Assembly: GCA_963600315.1 (NCBI GenBank)
Contig: CAVCAW010000020.1
Coordinates: 1 to 35,741 of the forward strand
Length of the DNA: 35,741 bases
Direction: 5' to 3'
DNA from: UBA6382 sp963600315
Lineage (GTDB): Bacteria; Bacteroidota; Bacteroidia; Bacteroidales; Bacteroidaceae
Of this stretch, positions 7,770 to 13,717 are shown piece after piece; within the stretch, counting starts at the first letter, position 1, and every line of letters begins with the position of its first letter. The position numbers were made by a program, and so were the translations under genes. The notes below the pieces were generated by a model. The model was not told the origin of the DNA. It was given only the letters and a program-made list of their open reading frames with translations, and made no database searches.

Positions 7770-8708
7770 TTTCCATCGCCAAGTCTTGGCAATATGGTGC
7801 CCCAGAGAGCTGATGACGGTAGTAATCTTATGTGTGGTAATGTTTTTCCCGCATATTATTAACACTACCGCAGACAGAATAAGCACAATGCCAAGAGCCA
7901 GCCGTGGCGTGAAACTTTCTCCGAAAAGCATGACTCCGATGGCCACAGCTGTAATTGGTTCAATGGCTCCCATAATTGCAGTTGGTGTGGAACCAATGTT
8001 GTGTACAGCAACAACCATAAGTACTAGCGACAATACAGTCGGCATCACTGCCAACTGTAGTGCGTAACCCCATTGTTTTGGCGATGTCAGAGGCTGAGTG
8101 CTTTCTCCCATTGCCGAGTTAAGAATGAAGATTGTGATGACACCAAAAAGTAGCACGAAGAAAGTTAACTTTATTGATGATATGCGCAATGATGACTTGT
8201 TGACAATCACAATGTACACTGCGTAGGTCAGCGATGAAATCATGACCAATGTTACCCCCATCGCATTCAATGCAGAACCGTTACCCGTGCCGTTAAGCAT
8301 CAAGATTCCGCATATACACAGCACGATGGAAATAACAGTCGATGCTGTGACCTTCTCATGAAACATGGTGGCCATGATGACCGCCACCATTATCGGATAT
8401 ACGAATAATAGGGTGGAGGCTATGCCCACATCCATATAATTGAAACTGATATAGAGTGTTGATGATGAAAGCCCCATCAATACGCCCAAACAGGCAAGAA
8501 TCACTAGCTCATGGCGATTTACTGCAAACGATTTTCGCTTTATCGCCAGCATTACGCCCAAAATGATGGCGGCAATGCCGAAGCGGTATACCAATACGGA
8601 GTTTGCTGTAAGTCCATCGTGATATAGATTGATCGCACCAAGAGGGTTGGTTCCGTAGAATATGGCAGCCAAGATGCCACATATTGTGCCTTTGATTTTT
8701 CCATTCAT
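7764..8708 (-). CDS. EamA-family (drug/metabolite transporter) permease
   Basis: This 314-residue inner-membrane protein has two tandem EamA repeats of about five helices each, starting MNGKIKGTICGILAAIFYG. A glycine- and alanine-rich second repeat covers about residues 160-300 (TPTAIMGAIEPITAVAIGVM). Family members export amino acids, nucleotide sugars or other metabolites; the substrate is not predictable here. The frame extends to 8744, but a near-consensus -7 box (GAACTTTG, minus strand, 8749-8742) lies in that extension, so ATG 8708 is the likely start. It converges with the ThrE-like gene and overlaps it by 6 bases. Confidence 0.9.
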   Translation of the reverse strand: MNGKIKGTICGILAAIFYGTNPLGAINLYHDGLTANSVLVYRFGIAAIILGVMLAIKRKSFAVNRHELVILACLGVLMGLSSSTLYISFNYMDVGIASTLLFVYPIMVAVIMATMFHEKVTASTVISIVLCICGILMLNGTGNGSALNAMGVTLVMISSLTYAVYIVIVNKSSLRISSIKLTFFVLLFGVITIFILNSAMGESTQPLTSPKQWGYALQLAVMPTVLSLVLMVVAVHNIGSTPTAIMGAIEPITAVAIGVMLFGESFTPRLALGIVLILSAVVLIICGKNITTHKITTVISSLGHHIAKTWRWKS

Positions 8709-8793
8709 GAGCCGATAAATTCTGCTGTAGAAAAGCATCTGCAAAGTTCGTCAAAAATGCTGGCTCTGCCTGCCTTGACCGCATTTTTTTGAT

Positions 8794-8849
8794 AAAACAA
8801 AAACACACAAACGTGATTCTTTGCTCAATGGCATTTAATCGTTTGTGTG
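8794..8849 (-). terminator. Intrinsic terminator after tRNA-Pro
   Basis: On the minus strand, CACACAAACG (8849-8840) pairs perfectly with CGTTTGTGTG (8813-8804) across a 26-base spacer. TTTTTGTTTT follows. It sits 8 bases after the tRNA 3' end, so it probably ends the transcript carrying the tRNA. The loop is longer than usual. Confidence 0.6.
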
Positions 8850-8856
8850 CTTTATG

Positions 8857-8929
8857 TCGGAAAGAGGCGACTCGAACGCCCGACCCCTACGTCCCGAACG
8901 TAGTGCGCTACCAACTGCGCTACTTTCCG
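8857..8929 (-). tRNA. tRNA-Pro (anticodon CGG)
   Basis: Read on the minus strand, the acceptor arms CGGAAAG and CTTTCCG pair perfectly, with discriminator A. The D-arm is GCGC-AGTTGGTA-GCGC. The anticodon arm is CTACG-TTCGGGA-CGTAG with anticodon CGG. The T-arm is GGGCG-TTCGAGT-CGCCT. The C1-G72 pair is typical of bacterial tRNA-Pro. The CCA end is not encoded (CAT follows the discriminator), as is usual in this phylum, so it must be added enzymatically. It decodes CCG. Confidence 0.95.
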
Positions 8930-9004
8930 AAGGAGAGTGTCTTGCTTAACAAAGACTGTGCAAAATTAGTGAAAATTCATGACGAAGCCAAGTTTCTCAA
9001 GTTT

Positions 9005-9205
9005 TTATTGTCCTTCGTTTCCGTCATTCATTATTTCCTGTATATTTTTGTCGACCGAATATAATTTCTCTTTGCAGAACTTGATGAGTTCTTTAGCCTC
9101 TTTAAGAGTTTCTGCCAAGTGGTCGATGTCTAGCTGCTCGCTGTCGAGCAACTGCATTATCTCGTTGAGGCGTTCTGTTGCCTTTGTGTAGGTGCGTTTT
9201 GGCAT
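9005..9205 (-). CDS. xseB: Exodeoxyribonuclease VII small subunit
   Basis: This 66-residue helical protein (MPKRTYTKATERLNEIMQLL, then DIDHLAETLKEAKELIKFCK) matches the XseB coiled-coil fold. The family is usually 60-85 residues. Several copies bind each XseA chain to form the enzyme that degrades single-stranded DNA to oligonucleotides. It follows xseA by 27 bases on the same strand, as in many genomes. A tRNA-Pro gene lies 75 bases further on in the same direction. Confidence 0.93.
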   Translation of the reverse strand: MPKRTYTKATERLNEIMQLLDSEQLDIDHLAETLKEAKELIKFCKEKLYSVDKNIQEIMNDGNEGQ

Positions 9206-9232
9206 GCTATTGTATTGTTTGTGGTTGTTTCG

Positions 9233-10543
9233 TTAAGTAGTTGGTTCTGGCGTCGTAACAATGCTGTGAATCTCACCGCCGGCTAGAGTCGTGACAAGAG
9301 GTGTGCCGGCAGGTAGTTCTTGAGGCTTTGTGACCACGTGACCATTGTACCGAGTAATGCTGTAGCCCAGTTGTAGAACCCTTGCCGGGTCGCACAGCCC
9401 TATGGTTTTCTCTGCTTCTTCAAGTCTTTTGCGCTGGCTTTCGGTGTACCTTAATGCTAAGCTCTGTAGCTTGTCTTTTGGGGGTAGTTGTAGCAATTGC
9501 GCCCTTACAGCACTTTTCGCTTGTTGGCACATTCGCTCAAATGTCACGGAGAGCCAGTTTTCTCTCTTGCGGGAAATATTGAGTGCTTTGTTGTTGAACG
9601 AAGTGATGTAGTTGGCCAGTTGTAGTTCGCTTCGTTGAACACCCTGCCTTATCTTGTACATGATTCTAGTCTCGGCATTCTTGATGATTTCGGCTTCGTG
9701 CACCATTCGTTCTATCAAGAAGGTTGCTACTGCGGTGGGAGTCTTGAGATGAGTGTTGGCCACAAAGTCAAGCACGGTGGTGTCGCGCTCATGCCCTATT
9801 CCTGTGATTATTGGCAGCGGAAATTGTGCGCAACATGAAGCTAGAGTGTAGTCTTCGAATCCAGTGAGGTCGCTGACGGCACCACCTCCTCTGATGATAA
9901 TCACGACATCCCAAAGGTCAAACTCGCTGGCAATAGTGTCGAGTGCATTGATTATTGATATGGGTGTTTCGGCTCCTTGCATTGTGGCAGCAAAGAGCTT
10001 GTGGGTGAAGCGAAAGCCTTGCGTGTTGTTATCGAGTTGATTGCAGAAATCTTCATAGCCTGCTGCCGTGGCTGATGATATGACCGCTATGCGTTGCAGA
10101 GGCCTTGGCAAGATGAGAGTCTTGTTCATGTCAATCACACCATCAGCGTTGAGTTGATTAAGAATCTCTTGTCGGCGGCGCGCAAGACTGCCCATCGTGT
10201 ATGAGGGGTCAATGTCCTTGACTACGAGTGAGTATCCGTAGACTTCGTTGAACGATATTTCTACGTTGAGCTGTACTTTCAGGCCAGGACAAAATGGCTG
10301 GTTTGTGGCTTCCTCAAAGGTCATTTTGATCATGGGGTACAGATAGCTCATGATAACAGCTCTTGCCTTCGCCAGCGGAGTGGGGGAGTTGTCCTTTTTT
10401 TCTACCAACTCAAGGAAGCAGTGTCCCTTGGCTGACACCCGCACTTCGCTTAACTCAGCTGTAATCCAGTATGTCTCATCCATTGAACACTCGAGAATCT
10501 CGCGTACTATGCCGTTGAGCTCATATAGTGAAATGGCTTTCAT
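9233..10543 (-). CDS. xseA: Exodeoxyribonuclease VII large subunit
   Basis: This 436-residue protein has an N-terminal OB-fold domain (about 1-105: SLYELNGIVREILEC through YSLVVKDIDPSYTMG). The catalytic XseA domain follows, with the motifs RIAVISSATAAGYEDF, IIIRGGGAVSDLTGFEDY and TGIGHERDTTVLDFVA. The C-terminal half is a long helical region that binds XseB. It cuts single-stranded DNA from both ends and acts in mismatch repair and recombination. It follows the outer-membrane gene by 26 bases and precedes xseB by 27, so all are likely one transcript. Nothing links the repair enzyme to the envelope genes beyond position. Confidence 0.95.
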   Translation of the reverse strand: MKAISLYELNGIVREILECSMDETYWITAELSEVRVSAKGHCFLELVEKKDNSPTPLAKARAVIMSYLYPMIKMTFEEATNQPFCPGLKVQLNVEISFNEVYGYSLVVKDIDPSYTMGSLARRRQEILNQLNADGVIDMNKTLILPRPLQRIAVISSATAAGYEDFCNQLDNNTQGFRFTHKLFAATMQGAETPISIINALDTIASEFDLWDVVIIIRGGGAVSDLTGFEDYTLASCCAQFPLPIITGIGHERDTTVLDFVANTHLKTPTAVATFLIERMVHEAEIIKNAETRIMYKIRQGVQRSELQLANYITSFNNKALNISRKRENWLSVTFERMCQQAKSAVRAQLLQLPPKDKLQSLALRYTESQRKRLEEAEKTIGLCDPARVLQLGYSITRYNGHVVTKPQELPAGTPLVTTLAGGEIHSIVTTPEPTT

Positions 10544-10569
10544 CGTGGGGGTGAGGCAGTGACAATGTG

Positions 10570-11316
10570 CTATTTCTTTACGTCAAAGAGGTATGCCAGC
10601 TTGACGAATATGGTGGAATTGGCAGAGCGAGAGAAAGTGTCTTTCTTGGAGTTGCCGAACATGTCGCCCAACCCATAGCAATAGCGACCTTCAAGAATGA
10701 AATGTCCGATGGGAGAGTTATATTCCATACCCAGTCCACCAGCTATGCCGTAGTCAAACTTGCGCTCAACGCTCTTGTCATATTGCTCATAGACATTGTT
10801 GGGTCTTGACGGTTTGCCGTCGGTGTTGAGAGTCCACTGTGAACTTTTCTTTGATGTCTCACCAATGCAGAAACCGAACTGAGGTCCAGCCTGAAAGAAG
10901 AACTGCAATCCTTTTTCTTCCTTTCCCCAAGCCAGTCGTGCGAATATGGGTAGCTGTATGTAGCTCATGTCGCGACGGTAGGTGTCGTCCAGTGACTGTG
11001 AATTCTGGTCACGTATGTCTTCTTCCCAGCCCAACATGGTGTAGTTGAGTTCTGCGTAGAGAGCGCAGTAAGTAGTGAAATACTTCTCGCTGGTATATTT
11101 CATTGACAGTCCCACCGTAGGGCCGGTGTGCATCTTTTGCTTGATGGTTGGGTCAAAGTCTACGGTATTCATGGCGACACCTGCGTTTGCGCCAAGGCAG
11201 AAGTTGTTGCGTGGTTCGCCAATTTCAGCCATGGCTGGCAAAAACGACAGTGCCAGCCCAATGGCTGCAAGAGCTTTTCCTATTGTCATATGTATTTTTG
11301 TGGAAAAATGATTCAT
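10570..11316 (-). CDS. Outer-membrane beta-barrel protein (PorT-like fold)
   Basis: This 248-residue protein has an N-terminal signal peptide (hydrophobic IGKALAAIGLALSFLPAMA, cleaved near residue 30). Alternating amphipathic strands follow, ending in a hydrophobic strand (STIFVKLAYLFDV) typical of outer-membrane barrels. Its pattern resembles the PorT-like outer_membrane_beta-barrel families abundant in Bacteroidota; the role is unknown. The start ATG overlaps the stop of the upstream binding-protein gene (ATGA), indicating translational coupling. A second possible start is the ATG nine codons later, which still leaves a signal peptide. Confidence 0.75.
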   Translation of the reverse strand: MNHFSTKIHMTIGKALAAIGLALSFLPAMAEIGEPRNNFCLGANAGVAMNTVDFDPTIKQKMHTGPTVGLSMKYTSEKYFTTYCALYAELNYTMLGWEEDIRDQNSQSLDDTYRRDMSYIQLPIFARLAWGKEEKGLQFFFQAGPQFGFCIGETSKKSSQWTLNTDGKPSRPNNVYEQYDKSVERKFDYGIAGGLGMEYNSPIGHFILEGRYCYGLGDMFGNSKKDTFSRSANSTIFVKLAYLFDVKK

Positions 11317-12410
11317 TGTGCGGAGGGTTCAATGATTTCCTGTGATCCGTCAGTCTTGTAGTGGAGCAGCAGCACGCTGGTGTTGATGAAGCCCTGTTCC
11401 GAGGCGCGTCGCTCAAACTTAAATCTGTTTTGAAGCGGGGCGGCATATAGAGGCTGATTGCCGAAGTCTCTTTTGTGGTGTGCCAGTCCCTTGAGCATGT
11501 AGTATGCCGTGTCAAATCCCCACATGGCAACGGAGAACGACCCCTGTGGCAACGTTGTGTCGAAGTTGTCGTTGTAGTCTTTCGTGAATTTGTTGACACG
11601 CGGAATGCTTTGCCTGGGATAGTCTTGCGTCACAACGTAGACGTTGGCTTTGCCTAAAGCCTTGGCGTCGGAGGTCGAAGTGATGCGGTCATACCAATTT
11701 GTGTAGCCTATCAGGGCAGCCTTCATGGCAGGAACCTTTGCTGCAAGTTGCATCAGTGTTTTCTGCGTCTGCTCGTCATACATTGACGGCACTATTACCG
11801 CATTGCCGTCAGCCATTGTCTGCAGAATTTTCTGTTCCTTGTCGGGCCACTCAAGTACTTTGGCACCCTTCACATACTTCTTGATGTAGTTGGCCAAGGG
11901 GCAAATCTGCCCACCTCCATTGGTAGACACCACGCAAATCTTCTTGTTGCCGAAGTACTTCGACAAAAGATTGTAGGCAGGTATAGTATAGTCGGTCTGC
12001 GTAACCTTCAGTGCGTAGAAATTGGGGTTGGTGATTAGCTCGTCATATCTGCCCCCGAAAGGCATTACCACCTTAGTTCCGTTAAGCACGGAGTATTTGT
12101 TGATGACCTCTGCCTGCTGCTGGTTGGAGGGTGCAAAGATAATGTCGAAGACTCCGTGGCGTGTCTCGTCCAGCAAGGACTGCACATCAGCAACGGTAGT
12201 TCCACAGTCGGCGGCGGTCACGCTAAAAGCTGTGCCATTCTGACTAAGAGAGTCAATGGCCATAAGAACACCTCTGTAGTATTCTATGGCTTGTTGTCCT
12301 TTAGCTCCGTCAGATTTCAGCGGCAAAAAGACACCGACATTGATATTAGCAAACGTGACAGACGCTATCGCCAACAAGACAGCGGTAAGGAGAAGTTTGG
12401 TTCGGCTCAT
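11313..12410 (-). CDS. Periplasmic-binding-protein-like secreted protein (Peripla_BP_6 type)
   Basis: This 365-residue protein has a signal peptide (MSRTKLLLTAVLLAIASVTFA). A type I periplasmic-binding fold follows, resembling leucine/isoleucine/valine-binding proteins (INVGVFLPLKSDG near the start; GVLMAIDSL; FDIIFAPSNQQQA). In this phylum related proteins often carry an N-terminal LysM peptidoglycan-binding domain. None is visible here, and no ABC permease or ATPase is adjacent, so uptake by an ABC transporter is not supported. It is coupled to the barrel gene by a 4-base overlap, suggesting a joint envelope function. Loss of transport function and use as a sensor or scaffold is an inference. 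Confidence 0.75.
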   Translation of the reverse strand: MSRTKLLLTAVLLAIASVTFANINVGVFLPLKSDGAKGQQAIEYYRGVLMAIDSLSQNGTAFSVTAADCGTTVADVQSLLDETRHGVFDIIFAPSNQQQAEVINKYSVLNGTKVVMPFGGRYDELITNPNFYALKVTQTDYTIPAYNLLSKYFGNKKICVVSTNGGGQICPLANYIKKYVKGAKVLEWPDKEQKILQTMADGNAVIVPSMYDEQTQKTLMQLAAKVPAMKAALIGYTNWYDRITSTSDAKALGKANVYVVTQDYPRQSIPRVNKFTKDYNDNFDTTLPQGSFSVAMWGFDTAYYMLKGLAHHKRDFGNQPLYAAPLQNRFKFERRASEQGFINTSVLLLHYKTDGSQEIIEPSAQ

Positions 12411-12433
12411 TGCTTGTTGTTGAAATTATAAGG

Positions 12434-12441
12434 CAAAAGTA
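12434..12441 (-). promoter_or_regulatory. Promoter -7 box for the binding-protein/barrel/xseAB transcript
   Basis: On the minus strand TACTTTTG is an exact TAnnTTTG match, 24 bases before the start codon at 12410. No clear -33 TTG is visible. It lies within GGCAAAAGTAC, which mirrors the divergent box at 12485-12492. Confidence 0.5.
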
Positions 12442-12484
12442 CAAAAAAGCATTTAAAGTTTCCGTGGGATAGATAATAAAAAGG

Positions 12485-12492
12485 TACTTTTG
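12485..12492 (+). promoter_or_regulatory. Promoter -7 box for the CHU_C gene
   Basis: TACTTTTG matches TAnnTTTG exactly. A TTT-containing weak -33 region lies about 23 bases upstream. Transcription would begin near 12498 and leave a leader of about 94 bases before ATG 12592. The leader contains a duplicated TCGATT but no riboswitch that I recognise. Confidence 0.5.
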
Positions 12493-12591
12493 CCGTTGTT
12501 AGACAATAACGCTCGTCGTCAGAGTCGATTCCGTGTCGATTGGCAATGCCGCCTTGGCGTTTCACAAGTTTTATATTCTGCTTAAAGTCAC

Positions 12592-13317
12592 ATGAAGAAA
12601 TCACTATTTGCCATATTGGTTGTTTTTGCTGCAGTTTGCCATGCGCTGCCGTCAGCTGCAATCGTTGTGTTCGACGATGACTATCCAACTGCCAATCCTC
12701 AGATGGAGGTCGAAGAAGAGAGCGGCTGGGTCACGGTCGGCGAATATTCGGGGTCTGCGCCATTGAAGGTGCGTTTCACCTCTAATGCTGAGAACCTTGG
12801 CGACTACACACCTCTCTATGAGTGGCGAGTGTTTAAGGACGGTAATTCCGCCGCACCCTACTTGGTTCGTTATGATGCCGATTTTGACTATGAATTTAGA
12901 GAGTCAGGCAGTTCGCAAATTACCTTGCAGATTAGTTTCGTTAATGGCACTGACACCATTCTCTATGAACCAGAGTCGAGCTTCAGCGTTGAAGTGTCGA
13001 CCTCGGTGCTCAACGTGCCCAATGCCTTCTCTCCCAATCGTGATGGCATCAACGATGTGTTTAGAGTAAAGCAGGATTATAAGAGCATTGTAGAATTTCA
13101 CGGCTATATTTTTTCTCGCAATGGCAAGAAGCTCTTTGAATGGACAAACCTTGCAGAAGGCTGGGACGGTTGTTATCATGGGGCAGAGGTTGCCGATGGT
13201 GTCTACTATGTGCGTATTGATGCCAAAGGAGCCGATGGCAAAAAGTATAACATAAAGAAAGCTATCAATCTGCTTAGGGGCCATTCAGAAAGTTCCGATA
13301 GTGGTTCAACAGACTAA
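12592..13317 (+). CDS. Secreted protein with T9SS type-B sorting domain (CHU_C)
   Basis: This 241-residue protein has a signal peptide (MKKSLFAILVVFAAVCHALP). A PKD-like beta-sandwich covers roughly residues 40-130 (SGSAPLKVRFTSNAE, PLYEWRVFKDG). The gliding-motility-associated C-terminal (CHU_C) domain runs from about 141 to 231, with the hallmark NVPNAFSPNRDGINDVF and the later NGKKLFEW and DGVYYVRI. CHU_C domains direct cargo through the type IX secretion system in Bacteroidota. The passenger is unusually small, with no enzyme domain, so it may be an adhesin-like or structural surface protein. It is a single-gene transcript closed by the terminator at 13369-13409. Confidence 0.88.
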   Translation: MKKSLFAILVVFAAVCHALPSAAIVVFDDDYPTANPQMEVEEESGWVTVGEYSGSAPLKVRFTSNAENLGDYTPLYEWRVFKDGNSAAPYLVRYDADFDYEFRESGSSQITLQISFVNGTDTILYEPESSFSVEVSTSVLNVPNAFSPNRDGINDVFRVKQDYKSIVEFHGYIFSRNGKKLFEWTNLAEGWDGCYHGAEVADGVYYVRIDAKGADGKKYNIKKAINLLRGHSESSDSGSTD

Positions 13318-13368
13318 TTTTCCAGACTCGTTATTGCTCGACAAACGTTTTATACCATATAGCAAAGT

Positions 13369-13409
13369 GGCTGTGTTCCAAAATTGGAATGCAGCCCTTT
13401 CTTTTTTTT
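13369..13409 (+). terminator. Intrinsic terminator of the CHU_C gene
   Basis: GGCTG (13369-13373) pairs with CAGCC (13392-13396), and inside them TTCCAA pairs with TTGGAA; a TG/TG internal loop separates the two stems. A run of pyrimidines, nearly all T, follows to 13409. Confidence 0.8.
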
Positions 13410-13447
13410 AGCCAATTCCTGATAGGTTTGGTTGAGCTGACGCTGGC

Positions 13448-13534
13448 ATTTCGGCGGAAATTGATGTCAATTTCCGCCGAAATTGACATCAATTCCGCCC
13501 CAAACGCTAATCAATTTCCGCCGAAATTGATTAG
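13448..13534. repeat. Nest of overlapping perfect palindromes
   Basis: Three stem-loops share one core. (A) 13448-13464 pairs with 13467-13483: 17 perfect base pairs with a 2-base spacer (arm ATTTCGGCGGAAATTGA). (B) 13459-13474 pairs with 13479-13494: 16 perfect pairs around a CGCC loop, extendable to 13453-13499 with one bulged A. (C) 13507-13518 pairs with 13523-13534: 12 perfect pairs around CGCC. The 20-mer TCAATTTCCGCCGAAATTGA occurs identically at 13467-13486 and 13511-13530. A and B share bases and exclude each other. The element lies between the CHU_C terminator and the uvrA promoter. It resembles REP/BIME-type intergenic palindromes, but no family is known to me. Confidence 0.85.
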
Positions 13535-13662
13535 TTTGCCCACTATCATATTTCTGTCAGTGTGGTTTAACGATTACTGTCGAGTGTCGCCCAATTTGGC
13601 TTGTGGCAAATTGCTGAAAACTATTCTTCGCAGTGGTTCCGTGAAAATTGCTTCGCCTATAG

Positions 13663-13694
13663 TTGGGCTGGCGGTAAAAAGATTGCTAACTTTG
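13663..13694 (+). promoter_or_regulatory. Promoter of uvrA
   Basis: TTG at 13663-13665 is followed after 21 bases by TAACTTTG at 13687-13694, an exact -7 box. Transcription would begin near 13700, and the start codon is at 13718. This argues against the upstream extension of the reading frame to 13601. Confidence 0.65.
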
Positions 13695-13717
13695 CACGTT
13701 CAGATTATATCATCGCT

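Noticed and set aside
13448..13534. CRISPR-like or tandem-repeat array
   Set aside because: The repeated units are palindromes that overlap or are irregularly spaced; there are no unique spacers of constant length and no cas genes.
13601..13717. Extended N-terminus of the first uvrA
   Set aside because: A TTG-N21-TAACTTTG promoter lies inside it and the family N-terminus starts near ATG 13718.
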